This document shows positions 1 through 6,967 of a DNA stretch of 9,035 nt, piece by piece. The notes beneath the pieces are model-generated. The model was given only the letters and a program-made list of their open reading frames with translations. It ran no database searches and was not told the origin of the DNA. The number at the start of each line of letters is the position of its first letter. Position 1 is the stretch's first letter. Source of the stretch: Alphaproteobacteria bacterium (lineage in GTDB: Bacteria; Pseudomonadota; Alphaproteobacteria; Rhizobiales; Aestuariivirgaceae); assembly GCA_005884715.1 (NCBI GenBank), contig VAZZ01000119.1:1-9035 (forward strand). The letters run 5' to 3'. The translations under genes and the position numbers were made by a program.

Positions 1-81
1 CAAAAGAGAAGCCATCGTCCGCCCGAAAGGAAGGCGCCGAAAAACCCGTTCGCGCGCATTGATGTATCTCGGCTTAAGCAG

Positions 82-99
82 GATCGCCCAAAGGCGATC
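82..99. repeat. Short perfect inverted repeat
   Basis: The arms GATCGCC (82-88) and GGCGATC (93-99) are perfectly complementary around the 4-base loop CAAA. Neither side has a run of T, so it does not look like a standard intrinsic terminator on either strand. It sits in the non-coding stretch beyond the 3' end of eipB. A chance palindrome in GC-rich DNA is possible. Confidence 0.4.
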
Positions 100-151
100 G
101 CCATATTGAAGCGCCACGTTTGCTAACACGATCAAGCGCTCACATCACTTG

Positions 152-177
152 CCCCTCATTCCCGCAAGAGGGAGGGG
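152..177 (-). terminator. Possible weak terminator hairpin after eipB
   Basis: CCCCTC (152-157) pairs with GAGGGG (172-177) across a 14-base loop that itself contains CCC and GGG runs. It begins about nine bases beyond the eipB stop codon on the minus strand, where a terminator would be expected. There is no T tract after the stem, so the call rests only on position and on the G/C-rich stem. It may equally be a degenerate REP-like sequence. Confidence 0.3.
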
Positions 178-185
178 TAAACCGG

Positions 186-1034
186 TCAGTTACACACAGG
201 CTGGTTCAGCAGTTCAAGTGATGTCAGCTTTCCGCTCAGAACATATTCGCCATAGTCGATGGTCAGGGTTCCGGCGACGCCGTTCTCATAGATCGGAAAG
301 CTCATCTGATAGCTCGGCAATTCCTCGCTGGTCTTCTGATCCTTGTCATACTCATAGAAGGTGACGGAGATCGGCCAGAACGGCATGTCTTTCAGGGCCT
401 TGTCGGCATTGGCATCGGAACCGGCTTCCTTGCGTTTGCCGATGAAGGAGATCACCTTGTAGACCTTCGATCCCGAGGCGCCGTCAAATAGGATGCTGAC
501 ATCGCGGGTTTCGCCGCGCTCGGCTGCCTGCATGATGCGAATCTGATGTGCCATCGGGAAGAGGACGCCGGATGGCAGTTCGAATTCCTCGGGCTTCGGC
601 TCGGCGATCACACCGTGGCCGCCCTTGCTCGGGTCGGCCTGCATGTCGGCCTTGAGCTTGGTCTCGCTGTCGAGGCGATTGTTGATGAACTGCTTGTCGT
701 TGAGCTGGAGCGAGCGGCCATCACCCGATTCCCATGAGGCGACCTGGTTGTCGAAAAGCTGGGTTTCCCCCTCATTCGGGCGCAGTTCCATGACACGACG
801 GAAACTGGTGGACCAGCCGTCGCAAGTAGAGCCTGTCAGCTCCATGACCATGCGTCCATCGGCGCCGGAAACATTCGACCCTTCCGAAGAACGCTCGAGC
901 TTCAGATCATAGACAGCGCGATGGGCGCGGATATTAACCCCGGCCCAGGCATTGCTGCCTAATGCCGCAAGGGCGGCAAAGCCCAACAGAAGGCTTGCAC
1001 CGCGTCTGATCTGATGTTTTCTAGTCCTTGTCAT
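186..1034 (-). CDS. eipB: Cell envelope integrity protein EipB (DUF1849)
   Basis: Predicted periplasmic protein of 282 residues from the DUF1849/EipB family, which in Brucella supports cell envelope integrity. It opens with a signal peptide: basic residues 3-11 (RTRKHQIRR), a hydrophobic core at 15-25 and an AWA cleavage motif at 29-31. The mature protein begins with a segment of the type AHRAVYDLKL, which is typical of the family. It has just two cysteines in the mature part, C71 (in TCDGW) and C281 (next to last residue). They match the near-N-terminal and C-terminal pair that forms the structural disulfide in Brucella EipB (C69-C278 in a protein of about 280 residues). I chose the ATG at 1034 because AAGAGGA lies five bases upstream; a TTG start at 1049 would overlap that ribosome binding site. 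No lipobox is visible. The gene is divergent from the dehydrogenase at 1084. Family assignment is by recognition, without a search. Confidence 0.88.
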   Translation of the reverse strand: MTRTRKHQIRRGASLLLGFAALAALGSNAWAGVNIRAHRAVYDLKLERSSEGSNVSGADGRMVMELTGSTCDGWSTSFRRVMELRPNEGETQLFDNQVASWESGDGRSLQLNDKQFINNRLDSETKLKADMQADPSKGGHGVIAEPKPEEFELPSGVLFPMAHQIRIMQAAERGETRDVSILFDGASGSKVYKVISFIGKRKEAGSDANADKALKDMPFWPISVTFYEYDKDQKTSEELPSYQMSFPIYENGVAGTLTIDYGEYVLSGKLTSLELLNQPVCN

Positions 1035-1039
1035 CTTGT

Positions 1040-1046
1040 TCCTCTT
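1040..1046 (-). promoter_or_regulatory. Ribosome binding site of eipB
   Basis: AAGAGGA on the minus strand, five bases before the ATG at 1034. It decides the start: the longer reading from a TTG at 1049 would place this purine run inside the coding sequence. Confidence 0.6.
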
Positions 1047-1083
1047 CAACCCGCCCTCTTAAGCCAAACGGTAGTTCTCAACA

Positions 1084-2055
1084 ATGGCTCCTGCCTTACC
1101 GCGCCTTCTGGTGACCAGACGCTTGCCGCAAGAAGTGGAAACCCGCCTCGCCAAGTCCTACTGGACGCAATTAAATGCCGACGACCATCCGATGAGCGAG
1201 GCCGAACTCCTCCAAGGGGCCGGCGACAAGGACGCACTCTTGATCACTCCCATGGACAAGTCCTTCGCCACCGGCATCATCGCCAGACTGCCGTCTTCGA
1301 TAAAAATCATCGCGACTTTTTCGGTGGGCTATGAGCATGTCGATATTGCGGCAGCGCGGCAGAAGAACATTACCGTCACCAATACGCCCAACGTCCTTAC
1401 CAATGCCACCGCCGATATAGCCCTCCTCCTGATCCTGGGGGCAGCCCGGGGCGCCTATTGGGGCGAGCGGATGGTGCGCGAGGACCGCTGGAATTCGTGG
1501 TCGCCGACGGAGCCACTGGGATTAGACGTAACAGGCAGGCGGCTCGGCATCCTCGGTATGGGCCGCATCGGACAGGCAGTCGCCAAACGAGCCCGGGCCT
1601 TCGACATGGAGCTTCACTATCACAACCGGCGTCCGGTCGCGGCTGAGCTTGCTCATGGTGCGCGCTATCACGCCGATCTCGACAAGATGCTGCCCTATTG
1701 CGATTTCCTGTCGATCAACTGCGCATCGACGCCGGAAACGCGCGGGCTGGTGAATGGGACGCTGATCGACAAACTGCCGAAGGGCGCCATCATCGTCAAT
1801 ACATCGCGCGGCGATATCGTCGATGACGATGCCCTGGTCTCGGCGCTTAAATCCGGCAGGGTTGCCGCCGCGGGACTTGACGTATTCCGCAACGAACCGA
1901 AGATCGATCCACGTTACAGGGCGCTCGACAATGTGTTCCTCTTGCCGCATCTCGGCAGCGCCACGCGCGATACGCGCATCGCCATGGGCATGCGGGCGGC
2001 CGACAATCTCGATGCCTTCTTCGCCGGCCGAAAGCCAGCCGACACCTTGACCTGA
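1084..2055 (+). CDS. 2-hydroxyacid dehydrogenase, glyoxylate/hydroxypyruvate reductase type
   Basis: A D-isomer-specific 2-hydroxyacid dehydrogenase of 323 residues, the normal length for the family. It probably reduces glyoxylate or hydroxypyruvate to glycolate or D-glycerate in the cytoplasm. The substrate domain comes first, with LLVTRRLP at 8-15 and FSVGYEHVD at 79-87. The Rossmann domain has the dinucleotide motif G158-M-G160-R-I-G163. The catalytic triad of the family is visible: R242 in NTSRGDIVD, E271 in NEP and H289 in LPHLGSAT. The basic pair R182-R183 after the second beta strand (HYHNRR) suggests NADP(H) rather than NAD(H); this is inference. The ATG at 1084 gives an N-terminus that fits the family, though no good Shine-Dalgarno sequence precedes it. 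It is the first gene of the six-gene plus-strand run. The exact substrate cannot be read from the sequence; a hydroxypyruvate, glyoxylate or other 2-keto acid role is possible. Confidence 0.88.
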   Translation: MAPALPRLLVTRRLPQEVETRLAKSYWTQLNADDHPMSEAELLQGAGDKDALLITPMDKSFATGIIARLPSSIKIIATFSVGYEHVDIAAARQKNITVTNTPNVLTNATADIALLLILGAARGAYWGERMVREDRWNSWSPTEPLGLDVTGRRLGILGMGRIGQAVAKRARAFDMELHYHNRRPVAAELAHGARYHADLDKMLPYCDFLSINCASTPETRGLVNGTLIDKLPKGAIIVNTSRGDIVDDDALVSALKSGRVAAAGLDVFRNEPKIDPRYRALDNVFLLPHLGSATRDTRIAMGMRAADNLDAFFAGRKPADTLT

Positions 2056-2077
2056 TGACAATGGGAGACTTTCACAG

Positions 2078-2542
2078 ATGAGCCAGATCGACAAGAAACT
2101 CGCCGAACTCGGCATCACATTGCCGACGCCAGCCAAGCCGGTCGCCAATTATGTCGGCTGGGTAAGGACCGGCAATCTCGTCTACACGGCCGGACAGGTG
2201 ACGCTGAAGGACGGCAAGATCGAATACCAGGGCAAGCTCGGTAAGGATTTCACCGTCGAGGACGGCGCCAAGGCGGCCAGGCTCTGCGCCATCAACGTCG
2301 TGGCGCAGCTCAAGGATGCCTGCGGCGGCAATCTCGACCGCGTCAAGCGCATCGTCAAGCTGGTCGGCTTCGTCAATGGCGTCCCGGATTTCGCCGATCA
2401 TCCGAAAGTGGTCAATGGCGCGTCGGATCTGATGGTCGAGATCTTCGGCGACAAGGGCAAGCATGCGCGCTCGGCGGTAGGCTCGGGATCGCTGCCGCTC
2501 AATGTCGCCGTCGAAGTCGAGGCCATTGCCGAAATCGAATAA
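2078..2542 (+). CDS. RidA family protein (reactive imine/enamine deaminase)
   Basis: A RidA/YjgF/YER057c/UK114 protein of 154 residues. It belongs to the longer subfamily with an N-terminal extension (MSQIDKKLAELGITLP) and a YVGWVRTGNLVYTAGQ strand region. Family members hydrolyse reactive enamines and imines made by PLP- and flavin-dependent enzymes, and act as trimers in the cytosol. The substrate-binding arginine is present as R131 (ARSAVG). A glutamate at 146, in VEVEAIA, aligns without gaps with E120 of E. coli RidA (R105-E120 spacing 15, the same here). The conserved LPLNVAVEVEAIA tail is intact. GGGAG at 2063-2067 lies ten bases before the ATG. The gene starts 22 bases after the dehydrogenase and ends 3 bases before the phosphodiesterase, so co-transcription is very likely. 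Members of this long subfamily are not all proven deaminases, so the activity is assigned by family only. Confidence 0.9.
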   Translation: MSQIDKKLAELGITLPTPAKPVANYVGWVRTGNLVYTAGQVTLKDGKIEYQGKLGKDFTVEDGAKAARLCAINVVAQLKDACGGNLDRVKRIVKLVGFVNGVPDFADHPKVVNGASDLMVEIFGDKGKHARSAVGSGSLPLNVAVEVEAIAEIE

Positions 2543-2545
2543 GGT

Positions 2546-3304
2546 ATGCGCCGCTCATCCGCCATGCTCGATCTGGACTGGCTCATCGCCAGGCCGATCG
2601 CCCATCGCGGGCTCCATGATGCGAAGAAGCACATCATCGAGAACACCAAAAGCGCCTTCGCGGCTGCCATCGACGGTCATTATGCGATCGAATGCGATCT
2701 GCAGATCAGCCGCGACGGCGAAGCGCTTGTCTTCCACGATGAGACGCTCGACCGCCTGATGGTGGGAAATGGCCTGGTTTGCAACCATGCCATGACCGAA
2801 CTCGCCAGCATGAAGTTCCAATCGGGGGCCGATCATATCCAGAGCCTGAGTGAGCTCCTGGCGCAAGTGCGCGGCCGTGTACCCCTGGTGATCGAGATCA
2901 AGAGCATCTGGGACGGAAACGACGCCCTGGCGCGCCGCGCAGTCGAGGTCATCAAGCATTATGACGGCGCTTTTGCCTTGATGTCATTCGATCCCAAGGT
3001 GATGGCGAAAGTGCGCGCATTGGCGCCTGATATCGTGCGGGGCATCGTGGCGGACAAGGTCGCGCATCCCGATTATGATATCCTGCCGGTCAGAGAACGG
3101 GTCGGGCTTCGGGAGTTCGAACATATCGAAGACACACAGCCAGATTTCATCTCCTATCATTGGAGGGACTTGCCCTATCCCCCGGTCACGCAATTTCGCC
3201 AGAGCGGGCGGCCGGTGATCTCATGGACTATCCGCAGCCCCGAGGAAGCCGCTTTGGCACGCCATTATTCCGACCAGATCACCTTTGAAGGTTTCCTTGC
3301 CTGA
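2546..3304 (+). CDS. Glycerophosphodiester phosphodiesterase
   Basis: A GDPD-family TIM-barrel enzyme of 252 residues that splits glycerophosphodiesters, the products of phospholipid deacylation, into sn-glycerol 3-phosphate and an alcohol. The active-site motifs appear in the expected order: HRG at 20-22, ENT at 32-34, ECD at 49-51 (metal ligands E49 and D51), HD at 64-65 and EIKS at 117-120. There is no signal peptide, so it should act in the cytoplasm. The start could be the ATG at 2546, three bases after the ridA stop, or the ATG at 2564 (MLDLDWL). Neither has a clear ribosome binding site; I kept 2546 because the close spacing suggests translational coupling. The 3' end is one base from the next gene's ATG. 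The family assignment is firm, but the head-group preference cannot be seen. Confidence 0.9.
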   Translation: MRRSSAMLDLDWLIARPIAHRGLHDAKKHIIENTKSAFAAAIDGHYAIECDLQISRDGEALVFHDETLDRLMVGNGLVCNHAMTELASMKFQSGADHIQSLSELLAQVRGRVPLVIEIKSIWDGNDALARRAVEVIKHYDGAFALMSFDPKVMAKVRALAPDIVRGIVADKVAHPDYDILPVRERVGLREFEHIEDTQPDFISYHWRDLPYPPVTQFRQSGRPVISWTIRSPEEAALARHYSDQITFEGFLA

Positions 3305-3305
3305 G

Positions 3306-4463
3306 ATGGGCCTGAAGATCGAGATCATCTCCAGCATGGGACAGGTTCGGGCGGCGGACTGGGACAGTTGTGCCAATCCTTCAGGAAGTCCGTTCAACCC
3401 ATTCATATCTCATGCGTTTCTATATTCGTTGGAAAAATCGGATTCGGCCGTCCGCAAGACCGGATGGCTCGGTCAGCATCTGCTGCTGAAGGATGATGCA
3501 CAAAGGGTCCAGGGTGCTGTGCCCGCCTATCTCAAATCACACAGCATGGGGGAATATGTCTTCGATCATGCCTGGGCCGATGCCTTCCACCGCGCCGGGG
3601 GACGCTATTATCCGAAACTGCAAGTGGCGGTGCCGTTCACGCCGGTGACCGGGCCACGCCTCCTGGCGCCCACGCAAGAGCAGCGATCCCTGCTCCTCGG
3701 CGGGCTTCGGCAACTCGCCCACGAACGCGATGCGAGCTCGGTCCATATCACCTTCATGCCGGAGGAGGACTGGCGGGAACTCGGGCGGCCTCCCTGGCTC
3801 AAGCGCACCGACACCCAGTTCCACTGGTTCAACAAGGACTATGCGACATTCGATGCGTTCCTGGCCGACCTGTCATCGCGCAAGCGCAAGAATATCCGCA
3901 AGGAACGCGAGACGGTGCATGCCGCGGGCATCTCCTGCGAATGGCTGACCGGGAGCGAAATCACCGAGGCGCATTGGGATGCCTTCTTTGCCTTTTATAT
4001 GGACACGGGCTCGCGCAAATGGGGAAGCCCCTATCTGACGCGGCGCTTCTTCAGCCATATCGGCGACAGCATGGCCGATCATATTCTCCTGGTCTTCGCC
4101 AGGCGGGCAGGCAGGATCATTGCCGGTGCCCTCAATTTCATCGGTTCCGATGCGCTTTACGGCCGGAACTGGGGGGCGCTCGAGCACCATCAGAACCTGC
4201 ATTTCGAAGCCTGCTATTACCAGGCCATCGATTTCGCCATCGCCCGCAAGCTTAAGCGGGTGGAGGCCGGCGCCCAGGGCCCCCACAAGCTTGCCCGCGG
4301 CTATGTGCCGAAGAGCACCTACAGCCTGCATTATCTTGCCCATCCCGGACTGTCGCGGGCAATCGCGGACTATCTCGATCAGGAGCGCCTTGCGGTCGAG
4401 GAAGATCAGAGCGCCCTTGCCGAGCACGCGCCGTTCAGGAATGCTGTGGAAGACGAGTTTTAG
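3306..4463 (+). CDS. GNAT family N-acetyltransferase, COG3146/FemAB-like
   Basis: A protein of about 385 residues from the COG3146 (DUF482, FemAB-like) group of the GNAT superfamily. I recognise it from three segments. One is FDHAWADAFHRAGGRYYPKLQ followed by VAVPFTPVTGPRLL. The second is FHWFNKDYATFDAFLADLSS running into RKRKNIRKERE. The third is the C-terminal EAGAQGPHKLARGYVP. Members share the fold of aminoacyl-tRNA-dependent peptidoglycan transferases, but the substrate of this group is not established and I do not assign one. The ATG at 3306 is one base after the phosphodiesterase stop (TGA 3302-3304), which suggests translational coupling. A TTG at 3285 would lengthen it inside the upstream gene and seems less likely. 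There is no signal peptide or membrane segment. The gene ends 19 bases before the HIT gene. Confidence 0.82.
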   Translation: MGLKIEIISSMGQVRAADWDSCANPSGSPFNPFISHAFLYSLEKSDSAVRKTGWLGQHLLLKDDAQRVQGAVPAYLKSHSMGEYVFDHAWADAFHRAGGRYYPKLQVAVPFTPVTGPRLLAPTQEQRSLLLGGLRQLAHERDASSVHITFMPEEDWRELGRPPWLKRTDTQFHWFNKDYATFDAFLADLSSRKRKNIRKERETVHAAGISCEWLTGSEITEAHWDAFFAFYMDTGSRKWGSPYLTRRFFSHIGDSMADHILLVFARRAGRIIAGALNFIGSDALYGRNWGALEHHQNLHFEACYYQAIDFAIARKLKRVEAGAQGPHKLARGYVPKSTYSLHYLAHPGLSRAIADYLDQERLAVEEDQSALAEHAPFRNAVEDEF

Positions 4464-4482
4464 ATATCCAGGGAGCGATCCG

Positions 4483-4917
4483 ATGCCCGCTTATGATCCC
4501 AACAATATCCTCGCCAAGATCCTGCGCGGTGAAATTCCGTCCATCAAGGTCTATGAGGATTCAGACACGCTCGCCATCATGGACATCATGCCGCAAGCCG
4601 ACGGGCATGTGCTGGTCATACCGCGCGCACCCTCGCGCAATCTCCTCGATGCCGATCCCGCCACCTTCAAGCCGCTCTATGAAACCGTCCAGATCATCGC
4701 GCGCGCCGTCCAGCAGGCCTTCGGCTCGGACGGCGTTCTTGTCCAGCAGTTCAACGAGGCGGCGGCCGGACAGTCGATCTATCATCTCCATGTCCATGTC
4801 CTGCCACGCAATGTGGGTGAGCCTCTGCGCCCCCATTCCGGCAAGATGGCCGACCAGGCACTGCTCGCCAAACATGCCGAAATGATCAGGCAGGCGCTCA
4901 ATTCGCCGCAAACCTGA
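4483..4917 (+). CDS. HIT family protein (HINT-like nucleotide hydrolase)
   Basis: A compact histidine-triad protein of 144 residues. The motif H101-L-H103-V-H105-V-L is intact; the middle histidine is the usual nucleophile. The preceding QFNEAAAGQSIYHLH segment matches the phosphate-binding Asn/Gly/Gln/Ser loop of HINT proteins, and the N-terminal FxKI-like stretch reads ILAKILRGEIPS. Family members hydrolyse nucleoside phosphoramidates, adenylylated compounds or dinucleoside polyphosphates in the cytoplasm; the precise substrate here is unknown. The frame is open far upstream inside the GNAT gene, but the true start is the ATG at 4483. GGGAG at 4471-4475 lies seven bases before it, and the HIT similarity begins there. 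The gene is 19 bases after the GNAT stop and 6 bases before the flavoenzyme start, so it is part of the same operon. Confidence 0.9.
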   Translation: MPAYDPNNILAKILRGEIPSIKVYEDSDTLAIMDIMPQADGHVLVIPRAPSRNLLDADPATFKPLYETVQIIARAVQQAFGSDGVLVQQFNEAAAGQSIYHLHVHVLPRNVGEPLRPHSGKMADQALLAKHAEMIRQALNSPQT

Positions 4918-4923
4918 ACCGGA

Positions 4924-6885
4924 ATGAGTGGTCCTTCCGACCGCGATCTCGGCATGGTTCGCAAGATCACGCGCCGGGACCTTCTGGACGGCGCTCTTCT
5001 CACTGCCGGCGCGCTGTCGGCTGCGGCCCTCGGCGCAAGAGCGCAGACGGAAGCTGCCTATTATCCCCCCGCGCTCACAGGCCTGCGCGGACAGACAGAC
5101 GAATCCTTTGCCGTCATGCATGCGCTGCGCGACGGAAATCTCTGGGACAGAGCGGGATCGCCGCAGACAACCGGTGAGACCTACGATCTGGTCGTGGTCG
5201 GCGGCGGCATCAGCGGTCTCGCCGCAGCTTTCCTCTATCGCCAGCAAGCGGGCACGAAGGCCAGGGTCCTCATCCTCGAAAACAACGACGATTTCGGCGG
5301 CCATGCGCGGCGCAACGAGTTCACTGCCCGCAATGGCCGCAAGATCCTCGGATATGGCGGATCGCAATCCCTGCAGACACCCAGCTATTTTTCACCCGCC
5401 GTGAAGCAGCTTCTGCGCGATATCGCCATCGATACCGACAAGTTCAAAAGCTATTACGATCAGGATTGGGCCAATAGACACAAGCTTCGCCCCGCGGTGC
5501 TCTTCACCAGGGAGGCGTTCGGGATCGACCGTTTGGTCAGGCTCACCGAGATAGCAGCCGAGTGGGTGCCGAAGACACCGTTCAATGACCGGGCAAAGCG
5601 CGATCTCATTGAACTGATAGATCAGCCGCGCGACTATTTGCCTGGCAAGTCACGAGCCGAGAAATTCGACATCCTGTCACGCACTACCTACGCCCAATTC
5701 CTCACCGATATCTGCTCCTATGATCCGCAGCTCGTCACCTATTTCCAGAATTCGACGGAAGGCTATTTCGGCATCGGCATCGATGCCATCACGGCGCTCG
5801 ATGCGTGGGGCGATTGGGAGCCGGGCTTCGACGGCATGGATCTAGGCAATGAGCCTTATCGGACCATGAGCGCCAGCGCGCGGCGCTACCTTACCGATCC
5901 CGACCCCTATATCTTCCATTTCCCGGACGGCAATGCCGGCGTTGCTCGTTCGCTGGTCCGGGCGATGATTCCGGCCGCCTTGCCGGGTCACGGCATGGCA
6001 AGCCAGGTAACGACCGCGGCCGACTATGGCAAACTCGATGTCGAGGGAGGTCCGGTCAGGTTGCGCCTTAATGCATCGGTGGTGAAGGTGACGCATGACG
6101 GCGCCCCCGGCAGCGCCAAATCAGTGACGGTCACCTATATGGAGAATGGCACGCTCAAGACTGTTGCGGCTGGACATGTCGTGCTGGCCTGCTGGCATCG
6201 CGTCATTCCTTACCTCACCAAAGAACTGGCGCTCGACCAGATCGAGGCGCTCAACGATCAGCAGAAGGTGCCGCTGATTCTTGCCAATGTCCTGATCCGC
6301 AATTGGGAGGCCCTCGCGAAGCTCGGCATTCGCGGCTTCAAATCCCCTTCTTCCTTCTGGCACGGCGCAGCACTCGATTTTCCCGTCAGCATCGGGCGAT
6401 ACAAATTCCCTGCAACGCCCCGCGATCCCGCCCTTTTGTCGCTCGTCAAGGTTCCGCTGGGGGCCAAAGGGTCTTCTCCCCGCGAGCAGAGCCGTGCCGG
6501 CCGGCGGGCACTCATCGGGCTCAGTTTCGAAAATATGGAACGCGAAATCCGGGACATGCTCGGCCGCGCACTCTCGGAAGGCGGTTTCGATCCGGCGCAC
6601 GACATCGAGGCGATCACCATCAATCGCTGGGCGCATGGTTACGCGCGCGAATATATGCGGCCATGGGATGCCTTCTGGCCGGACGGCAAGCTTCCCATCG
6701 AAACCGCACGCAAACCGTGGGGCCGGATCGCCGTCGCCAATGCGGATTCGGGCGCCTATGCCTATGCGAATTGCGCCATCGACCAGGCGGCGCGCGCGGT
6801 GCGCGATCTCCTCGGACATTCCCCTCATCTGCCGGCCTACGCCGATTTTCCCGGGCCGCCGCGCGGCATGGTCGGGTTGAAATAA
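4924..6885 (+). CDS. Tat-exported FAD oxidoreductase, spermidine dehydrogenase (SpdH) family
   Basis: A flavoprotein of 653 residues. The N-terminus carries a twin-arginine signal, T16-R17-R18-D-L-L, then a hydrophobic stretch (22-38) ending in ARAQ near residue 41, so folded export to the periplasm is predicted. After YYPPALTGLRGQ (46-57) comes the FAD-binding motif VVGGGISGLAAAF with G93, G95 and G98, then the ribose-binding acid E119 and FGGHARRNEF. The C-terminal flavin motif GRIAVANADSGAYAYANCAIDQA is typical of the amine-oxidase-like fold. The YPPALTGLRG opening and this tail are what I know from spermidine dehydrogenase of Pseudomonas aeruginosa and its relatives, which oxidise polyamines with an electron acceptor other than oxygen. 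The substrate is inferred from the family only. An internal ATG at 4954 (MVRKITRRDLL) would make a shorter signal peptide and is a plausible alternative start; neither start has a strong ribosome binding site. It is the last gene of the run, with no cytochrome partner beside it. Confidence 0.78.
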   Translation: MSGPSDRDLGMVRKITRRDLLDGALLTAGALSAAALGARAQTEAAYYPPALTGLRGQTDESFAVMHALRDGNLWDRAGSPQTTGETYDLVVVGGGISGLAAAFLYRQQAGTKARVLILENNDDFGGHARRNEFTARNGRKILGYGGSQSLQTPSYFSPAVKQLLRDIAIDTDKFKSYYDQDWANRHKLRPAVLFTREAFGIDRLVRLTEIAAEWVPKTPFNDRAKRDLIELIDQPRDYLPGKSRAEKFDILSRTTYAQFLTDICSYDPQLVTYFQNSTEGYFGIGIDAITALDAWGDWEPGFDGMDLGNEPYRTMSASARRYLTDPDPYIFHFPDGNAGVARSLVRAMIPAALPGHGMASQVTTAADYGKLDVEGGPVRLRLNASVVKVTHDGAPGSAKSVTVTYMENGTLKTVAAGHVVLACWHRVIPYLTKELALDQIEALNDQQKVPLILANVLIRNWEALAKLGIRGFKSPSSFWHGAALDFPVSIGRYKFPATPRDPALLSLVKVPLGAKGSSPREQSRAGRRALIGLSFENMEREIRDMLGRALSEGGFDPAHDIEAITINRWAHGYAREYMRPWDAFWPDGKLPIETARKPWGRIAVANADSGAYAYANCAIDQAARAVRDLLGHSPHLPAYADFPGPPRGMVGLK

Positions 6886-6913
6886 AAAAATCTCCCCCCA
6901 TTCTCCCGCGGCA

Positions 6914-6942
6914 TTGATTTTAATGCAAAAGTGCATTATTTT
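6914..6942 (+). promoter_or_regulatory. Likely sigma-70-type promoter of the toxin-antitoxin pair
   Basis: TTGATT (6914-6919) and TATTTT (6937-6942) are separated by 17 bases, the ideal spacing for a housekeeping promoter. The stretch is strikingly AT-rich compared with the coding DNA on its left. Transcription would start near 6949, just before the ribosome binding site. The 7-base palindrome arms lie between and partly over the two boxes. This is prediction from sequence only. Confidence 0.5.
6921..6938 (+). promoter_or_regulatory. Perfect palindrome, probable toxin-antitoxin operator
   Basis: TAATGCA (6921-6927) and TGCATTA (6932-6938) form a perfect inverted repeat around AAAG. It fills the spacer between the predicted -35 and -10 boxes and touches the -10 box. 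AbrB-fold antitoxins commonly repress their own operon by binding such palindromes as a complex with the toxin. The role is inferred from position and family. Confidence 0.5.
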
Positions 6943-6952
6943 TAGTGTTTAT

Positions 6953-6959
6953 GAGGAGA
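6953..6959 (+). promoter_or_regulatory. Ribosome binding site of the antitoxin
   Basis: GAGGAGA lies eight bases before the ATG at 6968. It fixes the start there and argues against an upstream TTG start at 6914, which would read through the promoter and operator. Confidence 0.7.
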
Positions 6960-6967
6960 ACCGTCCA

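Noticed and set aside
1522..2148. Minus-strand open frame of 208 codons opposite the dehydrogenase
   Set aside because: It lies entirely over a well-supported dehydrogenase gene and the start of ridA, resembles no family I know, and is a typical shadow frame in GC-rich DNA.
3285..3305. TTG start for the GNAT gene inside the phosphodiesterase gene
   Set aside because: The ATG at 3306, one base after the upstream stop, gives a normal N-terminus and the added seven residues are not needed by the family.
4120..4482. Long N-terminal extension of the HIT protein reading back into the GNAT gene
   Set aside because: HIT similarity begins at the ATG at 4483, which has GGGAG seven bases before it; the upstream part is serine/arginine/proline-rich out-of-frame GNAT sequence.
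4561..5367. Minus-strand open frame of 268 codons over the HIT and flavoenzyme genes
   Set aside because: It crosses two convincing plus-strand genes with intact motifs and shows no recognisable domain.
6886..6913. Intrinsic terminator after the flavoenzyme gene
   Set aside because: There is an A run and a pyrimidine-rich stretch but no stem with a following T tract, so I could not support a terminator.
6121..6936. Minus-strand open frame of 271 codons over the 3' part of the flavoenzyme
   Set aside because: It runs opposite the conserved flavoenzyme C-terminus and would begin inside the toxin-antitoxin promoter; no family resemblance.
6914..6967. Extended antitoxin start from TTG at 6914
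   Set aside because: It would place the promoter, palindrome and ribosome binding site inside the coding sequence, and the AbrB fold begins at the ATG at 6968.
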